In this document: in pieces, positions 34,191 to 43,029 of the stretch
Numbering within the stretch: the first letter of the stretch is position 1
Layout: each line of letters starts with the position of its first letter
Source: an uncultured Clostridium sp.
Lineage (GTDB): Bacteria > Bacillota > Clostridia > Lachnospirales > Lachnospiraceae
DNA length: 55,166 bases
Assembly: GCA_938036545.1 (NCBI GenBank)
Contig: CALHQJ010000049.1
Coordinates: 1 to 55,166 of the forward strand
Direction of reading: 5' to 3'
Position numbers and translations under genes: made by a program
Notes under the pieces: model-generated
The model's database searches: none
Told to the model about the DNA's origin: nothing
Seen by the model: only the letters and a program-made list of their open reading frames with translations

Positions 34191-37100
34191 TTATTTCACC
34201 AATTCTTTTAATTTTCCTAAAATTTCTTTTGCCTTTTCCATCATAGCGCCGCTATCCTGATTCTTCTTATTCATTTCCTGATACAGGAAATAGGGCTGGT
34301 CGCCCATCTGGAACTTAAGGCGTCCTTTATAAGAAGCAACGAGCTGCGGAATTCCTGCTGAATCCAGACGGGCCTTAGGATACATGATAAGCCGGACTTC
34401 CTGGCGGTTGATTCCTACCTCTGTGACAAATACGCTGTGAGCCATTCCCTTTAATGCGGCAATCCTAAGCAAGTTTTCTACTGCCCTTGGAATCTCTCCA
34501 AACCGGTCCATTAGCTCGTCCTGCATATCCATATATTCATCTTCATTTTCAATTGCAGAAATTCGTTTATAAATATCCAGTTTCTGATATTCATTCTTAA
34601 TATAAGACGACGGAATATAAGCGTTAATGTCGCAGTCTACAACAGTCTCATAAGCCTCTTCTTCTTTTGCCAGTCCCTGAATCGCACGGACCGCCTGGTT
34701 TAACAGCTTACAGTACAGATCGTATCCAACTGCCTCCATATGGCCATGCTGCTCGGCACCCAGCACATTTCCGGCACCTCGGATTTCCAGATCCCGCATG
34801 GCAATTTTGATTCCAGATCCCAGTTCTGTAAACTCCCGAATAGCCTGAAGGCGTTTTTCAGCCTCTTCTTTCAACAACTTATCCCGACGATACATGAAAA
34901 ACGCATATGCCGTCCGGTTGGATCTTCCCACTCGTCCCCGAAGCTGGTAAAGCTGGGATAATCCCATGTGATCGGCGTCATGGACAATCATGGTGTTGGC
35001 ATTGGGAATGTCCAGTCCGGTTTCAATAATAGTAGTGGATACCAATACGTCTATGTCTCCATTAATGAAATCCAGCATAATCCGTTCCAACTCATGCTCT
35101 TTCATTTGGCCATGTGCAAATACAACCGTTGCCTCTGGTACCAGGGCGGCTATCCGGTTGGCCACTTCTACAATGTCATTGACACGATTATAGACGTAAT
35201 AAACCTGACCGCCTCTTGCCATCTCCCGATGAATGGCCTCTCGAACCATTTCTTCATTATATTCCATTACATAGGTTTGAATCGGCGTCCGGTCAATGGG
35301 CGGCTCTTCCAGTACACTCATATCTCGGATTCCTACCAGACTCATATGAAGCGTTCGGGGAATCGGCGTAGCTGTCAAAGTCAGAACATCGATATTCTTC
35401 TTTAGCTGTTTAATTTTTTCTTTGTGTGTAACACCAAATCTCTGCTCTTCATCAATAATCAGCAAGCCCAGATCCTTAAATACCACATCGGAAGACAGAA
35501 CCCGATGGGTTCCAATCAAAATATCTACCTGGCCTTTTTTTAAATCCTCCAGAGTCTTTTTCTGCTGACCAGGCGTCCGAAATCTGGACATCATATCCAC
35601 CCTTACAGGAAAATCCTTCATTCTCTGAACAAAGGTATTATAGTGCTGCTGTGCCAGAATGGTGGTCGGAACCAGATAGACCACCTGCTTGCTCTCCTGA
35701 ACTGCCTTAAATGCCGCTCTCAACGCAATTTCTGTCTTTCCAAAGCCTACGTCTCCGCAGATTAGCCGATCCATAATTTTTGTGCTTTCCATATCTGCTT
35801 TTGTAGCTTCAATGGCCTCTAGCTGATCATCGGTTTCCTCATAAGGAAACAGTTCTTCAAATTCACGCTGCCATACAGTATCAGGGCCGCATGGAAAACC
35901 ACTTCCAGACTGGCGGGCTGCATAAAGCTGCACCAGATCCTTTGCAATCTCCTGCACGGCTCCCTTCACTTTTGTTTTGGTTTTGCTCCACTCTGATCCG
36001 CCAAGTTTATTCAGCTTGGGCTTCTTTGCCTCTGCCCCAGCATACTTCTGGATTCCCTCCAGCCTGGTAGCTGGCAGGTACAAATTTCCTCCGTCTCCAT
36101 ACTCAATTTTAATATAGTCCTTAACCACATGGTCCTGCTCTATTTTTTCAATTCCCCGATAAATGCCGACTCCATGATCTTCATGAACCACGTAATCACC
36201 TACGGACAGTTCAGAAAAGCTTTGGATCTTCTTTCCTTCGTAAGCGGTTTTCTTACGCTTCCGTTTTTTCTTTTCCGCCCCGAACATATCCCCTTCTGTA
36301 ATTACTACAAATTTCAGCAGCGGATATTCAAATCCTCTATGGAGGTTTCCATAAACCACCATAATCTCACCTGGGCGGACTTTTGTTTCTGCGGATACGT
36401 CTCCATTTTCCTCTGCTGCCTCCGAATCTGGGCAGTAGGCTTTTAAATCATATTCCCGCAAATCACTGGCCAGCCGGCTGGCCCTTGTCCTGGAAGCAGA
36501 CAACAGCACGACCCGATACCCATTGTTTTTCCACCTGGTTAAATCCTTGATCAACAGCTCAAAGCTGTTTTGATAGGAATTGACATTTTTTACATCAAAA
36601 CCAAATTTATCATTTACAGAAAAATTGTTCAGGTTTTGATCCAGTCCGGTCAGATAAACGGTTCTTCCGGTCTGAACTCTGGCCAGGATTTCCTTTGCAG
36701 GATACAGCACCTCTGTCTGTCCTGGCAGCAGATATCCCTTTTCCAAACGCTGGATCATGCTCTCCCGAAATTCTGTCTCTACGGTTTCTCCTTTTTCCCG
36801 AAGCCTCAACGGTTCATCCAAAAAAATCGTACTGCTTCCGTCTGACAATCCTGCCTTAAAATAATCCAAAAAGGAGACGGTATCCTTATAAAAATACCGG
36901 ACATACGCATCCAGGCCGGATACCTTCCATCCTTCCTTCAGTTCTTCTGCAAGCTCCCGTATCACTGAACGAATCCGGCTGGCTTCTTCGATTCTTTTCT
37001 GACTTCTTAAGGTTTTTTCATAGGCTTTGGCTTCCTTTTCCATAGCCTCAATTCCCTGAGCCAGCAGCTCTGGTGTCACCACTACTTCTGCTGCCGGATA

Positions 37101-37751
37101 AATGGTAACAGAATCTAACTGTTCAATGGATCTCTGGCTTTCCAGATCAAAGGTACGGATTGAATCCACTTCATCATCCCACAGTTCAATACGAACAGGG
37201 GATTCCTCTGTCAGTGGGAAAACGTCAATAATGCCTCCCCTGATAGAAAACTGACCCATGCCGTCAACCTGAGCCATACGCTCGTATCCCAGGGCTGTCA
37301 GCCGTTTTCTCCACACATCCAAATCTACGACTTCGCCTCCAGATACCGTAAGGGTCTGGCTTTTTAAATACTCTAAAGGAAGCAGATGATCCATAAGACC
37401 GTCTATGGTAGTCACAACTACTCCCCCTGACTCTTCCATCAGATGGCGCAGTACTGCCAAGCGTTCTCTTACCATCAGATTGCCGTGAATATCTGCACTG
37501 AAGAACAACAAGTCCTTGGCCGGATACAGCCATACCTGTCTGGTGAAATTGCGAAAATCGTCATAGATTTCCCTGGCCCGCTGTTCATCATAGGTTACCA
37601 CCAGCTTCCAGCCCTGACTGCCGCCTAATTCATGCATTAACTGAACCTTTTGAGAGTCCATGGACCCTGTTACATGAACCGGTCCTCTGTTTTTTTTCAG
37701 GGCTTCCGTCAGATCCTCATATTCTTTTAATTCCACTAGAGGGTTAATCAT
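34191..37751 (-). CDS. mfd: Transcription-repair coupling factor
   Basis: 1186 residues, full length. The UvrB-homology part is at the N terminus, the RNA-polymerase-interacting domain starts at SFSELSVGDYVVHEDHGVGIYRGI near 510, and the translocase motor has GDVGFGKTEIALRA, DEEQRFGV and TATPIPRTL, then the helicase block QLRGRVGRSN. It removes RNA polymerase stalled at DNA damage and recruits UvrA. It lies 38 bp after pth, a common gene pair in Firmicutes. Confidence 0.98.
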   Translation of the reverse strand: MINPLVELKEYEDLTEALKKNRGPVHVTGSMDSQKVQLMHELGGSQGWKLVVTYDEQRAREIYDDFRNFTRQVWLYPAKDLLFFSADIHGNLMVRERLAVLRHLMEESGGVVVTTIDGLMDHLLPLEYLKSQTLTVSGGEVVDLDVWRKRLTALGYERMAQVDGMGQFSIRGGIIDVFPLTEESPVRIELWDDEVDSIRTFDLESQRSIEQLDSVTIYPAAEVVVTPELLAQGIEAMEKEAKAYEKTLRSQKRIEEASRIRSVIRELAEELKEGWKVSGLDAYVRYFYKDTVSFLDYFKAGLSDGSSTIFLDEPLRLREKGETVETEFRESMIQRLEKGYLLPGQTEVLYPAKEILARVQTGRTVYLTGLDQNLNNFSVNDKFGFDVKNVNSYQNSFELLIKDLTRWKNNGYRVVLLSASRTRASRLASDLREYDLKAYCPDSEAAEENGDVSAETKVRPGEIMVVYGNLHRGFEYPLLKFVVITEGDMFGAEKKKRKRKKTAYEGKKIQSFSELSVGDYVVHEDHGVGIYRGIEKIEQDHVVKDYIKIEYGDGGNLYLPATRLEGIQKYAGAEAKKPKLNKLGGSEWSKTKTKVKGAVQEIAKDLVQLYAARQSGSGFPCGPDTVWQREFEELFPYEETDDQLEAIEATKADMESTKIMDRLICGDVGFGKTEIALRAAFKAVQESKQVVYLVPTTILAQQHYNTFVQRMKDFPVRVDMMSRFRTPGQQKKTLEDLKKGQVDILIGTHRVLSSDVVFKDLGLLIIDEEQRFGVTHKEKIKQLKKNIDVLTLTATPIPRTLHMSLVGIRDMSVLEEPPIDRTPIQTYVMEYNEEMVREAIHREMARGGQVYYVYNRVNDIVEVANRIAALVPEATVVFAHGQMKEHELERIMLDFINGDIDVLVSTTIIETGLDIPNANTMIVHDADHMGLSQLYQLRGRVGRSNRTAYAFFMYRRDKLLKEEAEKRLQAIREFTELGSGIKIAMRDLEIRGAGNVLGAEQHGHMEAVGYDLYCKLLNQAVRAIQGLAKEEEAYETVVDCDINAYIPSSYIKNEYQKLDIYKRISAIENEDEYMDMQDELMDRFGEIPRAVENLLRIAALKGMAHSVFVTEVGINRQEVRLIMYPKARLDSAGIPQLVASYKGRLKFQMGDQPYFLYQEMNKKNQDSGAMMEKAKEILGKLKELVK

Positions 37752-37789
37752 TGTCTCCTGTCCTTCCTTTCAGATGCACATTGTAACTA

Positions 37790-38359
37790 TTAAGCCTTCT
37801 TGCCATTGTAACGGTTCATCGCCGCCTCGATTCCATCTAAAATAATCGCCTGAGCAGCCTGTCCCGCCTCTTTTGAAGCGTCTTCCATAACCCGCCCCTC
37901 AATCTGGGAAAAATGGCCCAGCACGTAATCTGCCAAATCCATCCGATCCGGCTTTGCCCCTACTCCAACTTTTATTCTTGGAAATTCCTGGGTTCCCAAG
38001 TGGGCAATAATGCTTTTAATTCCATTATGTCCCCCTGCGCTTCCTTTTTTCCGAATCCGAAGCTGACCTGGCTCCAAACTAATATCATCATATATAACCA
38101 TAATATGCTCTGCATCTACTTTATAGAAATCTGCAGCAGCCCGAATACTTTCTCCGCTTAAATTCATAAATGTCTGGGGCTTTAAAAGGATTACTTTTTC
38201 CCCTCCAACTACTGCCTTTCCGCACAAAGCTTTGTGCTTTTTTTCCTCTATCGACGTTCCCAGCTGATCTGCCAAAGCGTCCAATGCCATAAAACCAGCA
38301 TTATGTCTTGTGTTTTCATACTGCTTCCCAGGGTTTCCCAGACCTGCAATAATATACAT
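37790..38359 (-). CDS. pth: Peptidyl-tRNA hydrolase
   Basis: 189 residues. The family motifs YIIAGLGNPGKQYENTRHNAGF (catalytic His20 and the Asn), KPQTFMNLSGES and GSAGGHNGIKSI are all there. It frees tRNA from prematurely released peptidyl-tRNA. GGAGGAA precedes the ATG. Upstream sits mobile element D. Confidence 0.97.
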   Translation of the reverse strand: MYIIAGLGNPGKQYENTRHNAGFMALDALADQLGTSIEEKKHKALCGKAVVGGEKVILLKPQTFMNLSGESIRAAADFYKVDAEHIMVIYDDISLEPGQLRIRKKGSAGGHNGIKSIIAHLGTQEFPRIKVGVGAKPDRMDLADYVLGHFSQIEGRVMEDASKEAGQAAQAIILDGIEAAMNRYNGKKA

Positions 38360-38441
38360 TTCAATTCCTCCATTCTATCCACGCCACAAAAGCGCTAAAC
38401 CGCCAGGGGGTGGGGTCTAACGCTGCTTACTGTCACAATTT

Positions 38442-38590
38442 AAACCGTTCAGCCATGCATCTTCTTGCCCGCTTACAGCGGACAAGAAGCGTCGGGCGTC
38501 TGCCCTATGAAGATTCAGACAGAAAAATTCTTATGAAAACAAGCTTTCAACACTTTTTCTGTCTGAATCTTCGCATGGCTGAACTGTTAC
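38442..38590. mobile_element. Short inverted-repeat element, full copy D (second subfamily)
   Basis: About 149 bp between perfect 8-bp direct repeats CACAATTT (38434-38441, 38591-38598). Right end is GTTAC with arm CATGGCTGAACTGTTAC; the left end is AAACCGTTCAGCCATG, so the terminal GT has been lost or changed. On the minus strand it has a 19-bp hairpin (arm GAAGATTCAGACAGAAAAA), a short hairpin (GGGC/GCCC) and the third hairpin CTTCTTGTCC...GGGCAAGAAG. The plan matches copies A and B, while most paired bases outside the third hairpin differ. Confidence 0.83.
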
Positions 38591-38640
38591 CACAATTTAG
38601 TATATCCCATTTTTATATGTTTGTATACTGATTTTTTCCG

Positions 38641-38669
38641 TTGCGCCATCTGCTCTTATATGCTATACT
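38641..38669 (+). promoter_or_regulatory. Promoter of the FAD oxidoreductase gene
   Basis: TTGCGC (38641-38646), 17 bp, TATACT (38664-38669), about 115 bp before the ATG. The rest of the 38360-38788 gap is taken up by element D and an unremarkable leader. Confidence 0.5.
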
Positions 38670-38788
38670 TTTAATGTGTGCTTATATAAGTTCATAATTG
38701 GTTGAACGTTTCTACCAGCTGCCGGAAATAGCTGACTATAAGCTTTTTTTGGTGCTGTTTTTCATTTAGAGAGGAGAAGTTATCATTT

Positions 38789-40195
38789 ATGAATCAAAAC
38801 AATTTTGACGTAATTATTATTGGGGCAGGGCCTTCCGGTATTTTTTGTGCTTATGAATTAATCGAAAAAAAGCCCGATTTAAAAATCCTTATGATTGAAA
38901 AAGGACGTCCTATCGAAAAAAGGGTTTGTCCGAAACGTACTACCAAGGTTTGCGTAGGCTGTAAACCATGTTCCATTACTACCGGTTTTGCCGGAGCAGG
39001 CGCATTCTCTGACGGAAAACTTTCCTTATCTCCTGATGTAGGTGGTCATCTGCCAGAAATCCTGGGTTATGAAAAAGCTACAGAATTAATTCGGGAATCG
39101 GACAATATTTATCTGAAATTTGGCGCTGATACCAATGTTTACGGTGTTGATAAGCAGAAAGAAATCGAAGAAATCCGCAGAAAAGCAATTCAGGCAAACT
39201 TAAAATTAATTGAATGTCCTATCCGTCACCTGGGAACCGAAGAAGGATATAAAATCTATACCCGTCTTCAGGAACATCTGTTGGCTCAGGGCGTACATAT
39301 GAAATTTAATACCATGGTTAAAAATATCATCATCGAAAACGGCCAGGCTGTAGGCGTTACTACCGATAAGGATGAAACCTTTACCGCACCAGAAATTGTT
39401 GCTGCTATCGGTCGTGAGGGTTCTGACTGGTTCAGCCACATCTGCGGTGAACACGATATTGAGACGCAGGTTGGTACAGTAGATATCGGCGTCCGCGTAG
39501 AAGTCCGGGATGAGATTATGGAATTTTTAAACAAAAATCTCTATGAAGCAAAACTGGTTTACTACACTCCTACTTTTGACGACAAGGTTCGTACATTCTG
39601 TACCAATCCTTCCGGCGAAGTAGCTACTGAATACTATGAAAATGGTTTGGCTGTCGTAAATGGCCACGCTTACAAATCCAAAGAGTACAAGACATCCAAT
39701 ACAAACTTTGCTCTTCTGGTATCCAAAAACTTTACAAAGCCATTTAAGACTCCAATTGAATACGGCAAGCACATTGCCCAGCTGAGCAACATGCTGTGCG
39801 ACGGCAAGATTTTAGTTCAGACCTTCGGTGACTTCCAGAGAGGACGCCGTACCACTGAAGAACGTCTCTGCCGCAACAACCTGATTCCTACTTTAAAGGA
39901 TGCTGTACCTGGAGATTTGTCTCTGGTATTCCCTCACCGTATTATGGTAGATATTAAGGAAATGCTGCTGGCTCTGGACAAGGTTACTCCTGGTATTGCC
40001 AGTGATGAAACTCTGCTTTATGGCGTAGAAGTTAAATTCTATTCCAACAAAGTAGTTGTAAATACTGATTTTGAAACCAGCATCAAAGGCCTTCGCGCCA
40101 TTGGAGACGGCGCTTCCGTTACCCGTGGCCTGCAGCAGGCTTCTGCAAATGGTATCAGTGTGGCAAGAAGCATTTTAAAGAAGCATTACGAATAA
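38789..40195 (+). CDS. FAD-dependent oxidoreductase of unknown substrate
   Basis: 468 residues. The N-terminal dinucleotide fold is IIIGAGPSGIFCAYELIEKK, then a Cys-rich insert VCPKRTTKVCVGCKPC near residues 46-63 and a Gly-rich GFAGAGAFSDGKLSL. A C-terminal FAD contact RAIGDGASVTRGLQQASANG ends the protein. This matches the widespread FAD-dependent dehydrogenase family of anaerobes, whose substrate is not known. The four-Cys insert could hold a cluster or zinc. It has an AGAGGAG ribosome site and is monocistronic. Confidence 0.85.
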   Translation: MNQNNFDVIIIGAGPSGIFCAYELIEKKPDLKILMIEKGRPIEKRVCPKRTTKVCVGCKPCSITTGFAGAGAFSDGKLSLSPDVGGHLPEILGYEKATELIRESDNIYLKFGADTNVYGVDKQKEIEEIRRKAIQANLKLIECPIRHLGTEEGYKIYTRLQEHLLAQGVHMKFNTMVKNIIIENGQAVGVTTDKDETFTAPEIVAAIGREGSDWFSHICGEHDIETQVGTVDIGVRVEVRDEIMEFLNKNLYEAKLVYYTPTFDDKVRTFCTNPSGEVATEYYENGLAVVNGHAYKSKEYKTSNTNFALLVSKNFTKPFKTPIEYGKHIAQLSNMLCDGKILVQTFGDFQRGRRTTEERLCRNNLIPTLKDAVPGDLSLVFPHRIMVDIKEMLLALDKVTPGIASDETLLYGVEVKFYSNKVVVNTDFETSIKGLRAIGDGASVTRGLQQASANGISVARSILKKHYE

Positions 40196-40206
40196 TCTAC
40201 TGATAT

Positions 40207-40256
40207 CAAAAAATCCGGAAAGAATCCCTTTGTTCTGGGAATCCTTCCGGATTTTT
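40207..40256 (+). terminator. Bidirectional terminator
   Basis: AAAATCCGGAA...GAATCCC pairs with GGGA.TC.TTCCGGATTTTT between the oxidoreductase and trmL. T run on the plus strand. Confidence 0.8.
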
Positions 40257-40262
40257 ATCTAT

Positions 40263-40760
40263 CTATTCTTTCCAGTCAAATCTGGTCAAATGGCCTTCCA
40301 TGGTCATTTTTTCAAACCCATTCTGCCTCAGCGCTTCATAAAGAATAATGGCAACGGAGTTAGACAGGTTTAAAGAGCGAATATCGCCCCACATTGGGAT
40401 TCTCACACAATTCTCCTGATGGTCTACCAAAATCTCTTCCGGTATTCCTCTGCTCTCCGGCCCGAACATAATATAGCAGTCTGGCTCATACTTAACGTCA
40501 GTATACACATTCGGAGCTTTTGTAGTCGCCATATAAATTTTAGCTCCTGGATTCTTCTCTAAAAAGTCCTTAAAATCGCTGTACACGGTCACATCCAGTT
40601 TATCCCAGTAATCCAGCCCCGCCCGCTTTAACTGTTTTTCATTCAGCTTAAATCCCAAAGGCTCAATCAAATGCAGCCTGGTGTCAGTAGCTACACAGGT
40701 GCGGCCAATGTTTCCTGTATTGGCCGGCATTTCCGGCTCGTACAATACAATATTAATCAT
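40263..40760 (-). CDS. trmL: tRNA (cytidine/uridine-34-2'-O)-methyltransferase
   Basis: 165 residues. SPOUT-fold markers: MINIVLYEPEMPANTGNIGR at the N terminus, MFGPESRGIPEEIL near residue 100, and IPMWGDIRSLNLSNSVAIILYE, which forms the knot and binds SAM. It methylates the wobble ribose of tRNA-Leu. The start overlaps the aminotransferase stop (ATGA). Confidence 0.95.
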   Translation of the reverse strand: MINIVLYEPEMPANTGNIGRTCVATDTRLHLIEPLGFKLNEKQLKRAGLDYWDKLDVTVYSDFKDFLEKNPGAKIYMATTKAPNVYTDVKYEPDCYIMFGPESRGIPEEILVDHQENCVRIPMWGDIRSLNLSNSVAIILYEALRQNGFEKMTMEGHLTRFDWKE

Positions 40761-41932
40761 TGCTCTTTCTCCAATTTTTCTATAAACCTCTTGATTCTCT
40801 CCAATGCCTTTTTCAAATCCTCTAACGAGTAGGCATAAGAAATTCTCAGATATCCTTCTCCGCAGTCTCCAAATGCTGTTCCAGGAACTACCGCAACTTT
40901 TTCTTCCCGAAGGAGACGGGTTGCAAATTCATCGGAAGTCATTCCAAACCGCTTAATGCTTGGGAAGGTATAAAATGCACCGTATGGCTCAAAACATTCC
41001 AAGCCCATTTCTTTAAATTCATGCATCAAATAACGGCGGCGCTGATTGTAGGCCTCACGCATGTTTTTTACATCTTCATCACTGTTGCGAAGGGCTTCCA
41101 CTCCCGCATACTGACTGGTAGTGGGGGCGCACATAATCGCAAACTGATGAATCTTTAACATCTGGGTCAGAATTATCTTCGGCGCACAGGCGTATCCCAG
41201 ACGCCAGCCTGTCATAGCAAATGCCTTGGAAAATCCATTAATTAACACCGTTCTTTCCTTCATGCCGGGCAGGGAAGCGATCGTAGTATGCTCTCCTTTA
41301 TATGTAAGTTCAGAATAAATCTCGTCTGAAATTACATATAAATCCTTTTCAATTACAATCTTGGCAATGGCCTCCAGATCCTCCTTTTCCATAATGGCTC
41401 CTGTCGGATTATTGGGGAATGGAAGTACCAAAATCTTGGTATTTGGGGTAATTTTTTCCAGAAGTTTTTCCGGCGTCAGCCGAAACTCATCCTTTGCCTC
41501 CAGTTCAATAACAACCGGTACGCCACCTGCCAAAACAGTACATGGTACGTAGGATACATAACTGGGCTGTGGAATCAGTACTTCCTCGCCGGCTCCTGGA
41601 TTAATCATTGCTCTCAGGGCAATATCAATTGCCTCGCTGCCGCCGACAGTAACCATAACCTCACTGGAACCGTCATACAGCACCTGATAGCGGCGTTTTA
41701 AATAAATTGCAATTTCTTCCTTTAATTCTTTTAAGCCTGCGTTAGATGTATAGAAAGTACGGCCTCTTTCCAGGGAATAAATACCTTCCTCTCTGATATG
41801 CCACGGCGTATCAAAATCCGGCTCGCCTACACCAAGAGAAATGGCGTCTTTCATTTCGCTTACAATATCAAAAAACTTACGGATTCCCGATGGAGGAATC
41901 TGTACTATTGTGTCAGATAATGGGTTTCTCAT
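40757..41932 (-). CDS. PLP-dependent class I/II aminotransferase
   Basis: 391 residues, fold type I. The motifs are GVGEPDFDTP near residue 35, PFPNNPTGA near 175, the SDEIYSEL segment and the PLP lysine in NGFSKAFAMTGWRLGY near 235. It is of the aspartate/aromatic aminotransferase group (subgroup Igamma); exact substrate cannot be read. It overlaps the lrp stop by ATGA, so the neighbouring Lrp protein probably regulates it. Confidence 0.92.
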   Translation of the reverse strand: MRNPLSDTIVQIPPSGIRKFFDIVSEMKDAISLGVGEPDFDTPWHIREEGIYSLERGRTFYTSNAGLKELKEEIAIYLKRRYQVLYDGSSEVMVTVGGSEAIDIALRAMINPGAGEEVLIPQPSYVSYVPCTVLAGGVPVVIELEAKDEFRLTPEKLLEKITPNTKILVLPFPNNPTGAIMEKEDLEAIAKIVIEKDLYVISDEIYSELTYKGEHTTIASLPGMKERTVLINGFSKAFAMTGWRLGYACAPKIILTQMLKIHQFAIMCAPTTSQYAGVEALRNSDEDVKNMREAYNQRRRYLMHEFKEMGLECFEPYGAFYTFPSIKRFGMTSDEFATRLLREEKVAVVPGTAFGDCGEGYLRISYAYSLEDLKKALERIKRFIEKLEKEQ

Positions 41933-42411
41933 AGGCTAATCGGCATCCTTTCATCATGGATCGGATCTGCAATTACGGTTCCATGGTCTTTATACTTTTT
42001 CAGTACAAAGTGGGTTGCCGTACTAAGTACAGAATCCAGGGTAGACAGCTTCTCAGAAACAAACAGGGCTACCTGACGCATGGTTTTTCCTTCAATGATA
42101 ACCGTAAAGTCATAACCGCCGGACATCAGGAATACGGAATCCACTTCACTGTACTGGTAAATGCGTTCCGCAATCTTGTCAAAACCCATGCCTCTCTGGG
42201 GAGTAACCTTCACTTCAATTAAAGCCTGTACTTTTTCTTCACTGGTATTATCCCAGTTAATCAGCGTATGATAGCCGCAGATAATCCGTTCTTTTTCCAT
42301 ATCTGCGATTTCATTGGCTACCGCCACTTCGCTTTCGCCTAAAAGAATCGCCAGGTCTCTAATGTCGATTCTGCTGTTCTTTTCCAGTACCGCTAAAATC
42401 CTCTCTCTCAT
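41929..42411 (-). CDS. Lrp/AsnC-family transcriptional regulator
   Basis: 160 residues. The N-terminal winged helix (MRERILAVLEKNSRIDIRDLA, then LGESEVAVANEIADME) is followed by the RAM ligand-binding domain with VKVTPQRGMGFDKIAERI and VFLMSGGYDFTVIIEG. It is coupled to the aminotransferase gene, so amino-acid-sensing control of it is likely (inference). Confidence 0.92.
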   Translation of the reverse strand: MRERILAVLEKNSRIDIRDLAILLGESEVAVANEIADMEKERIICGYHTLINWDNTSEEKVQALIEVKVTPQRGMGFDKIAERIYQYSEVDSVFLMSGGYDFTVIIEGKTMRQVALFVSEKLSTLDSVLSTATHFVLKKYKDHGTVIADPIHDERMPISL

Positions 42412-42423
42412 GTTGTCTCCTCC

Positions 42424-43029
42424 TTAAATTTCCTGATTTTCCGGTGTCTCCAGCCTGAAATTCGGTATTACCCGATAGATTTCATCTGCCCTTGGCCGTT
42501 CCATACAGCCAATCTCTCCACCGTAACGAATTTCCTTTCCTGCCCCTGCCGCTGTCCGGCCAATAACGGCTGCCTCGATCCCCAGGTCTTTAAACCGTTC
42601 TGCAAGACGCCAGCCGTTATCCGATACCATAACCGCACAATTGCCTGACCACAGGCGATAAGGGGTCAGTTCATACCGTTCGCAAAGTTCAATGGTGCTC
42701 TGCCTTACCGGAATCGCCCGCAAATCAATGGTAATTCCCTTGTGGTATGTTGCTGAAAGCGTCCAGAGGGCGGTGAAAATACCGCCCTCTCCCGTCATCT
42801 CAAATTCAGTAGCTCCCAGGCTTTTTGCCATTTCCCAGGAAAGCTGCTGATGTGTCTCTGTTTTTATATAAAATTTCTTATAATAATCCTCTGAAAACCA
42901 CTGGAGCAGTTCTCCCTTCCTGGCTATGGCTATGGCTTCTGTCCCGATTTCACCAATATAACCTGCCACAACCAAATCCTGTCCGGCCTTCATCTGCCCA
43001 AGTTTTTCTCTGTTTGTCGAACGAATCAT
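42424..43029 (-). CDS. PurM/HypE C-terminal-domain-like protein
   Basis: 201 residues. The part from about residue 80 reads like the C-terminal domain of AIR synthase/HypE proteins (EMTGEGGIFTALW, IPVRQSTIELCERYELTPYRL, NCAVMVSDNGWRLAERFKDLGI, then IGRTAAGAGKEIRYGGE). The N-terminal ATP-binding domain and the HypE C-terminal Cys are absent. The first 75 residues are not recognised. It overlaps the VanW gene stop by ATGA. Function unknown; a stand-alone regulatory or binding role is possible. Confidence 0.65.
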   Translation of the reverse strand: MIRSTNREKLGQMKAGQDLVVAGYIGEIGTEAIAIARKGELLQWFSEDYYKKFYIKTETHQQLSWEMAKSLGATEFEMTGEGGIFTALWTLSATYHKGITIDLRAIPVRQSTIELCERYELTPYRLWSGNCAVMVSDNGWRLAERFKDLGIEAAVIGRTAAGAGKEIRYGGEIGCMERPRADEIYRVIPNFRLETPENQEI

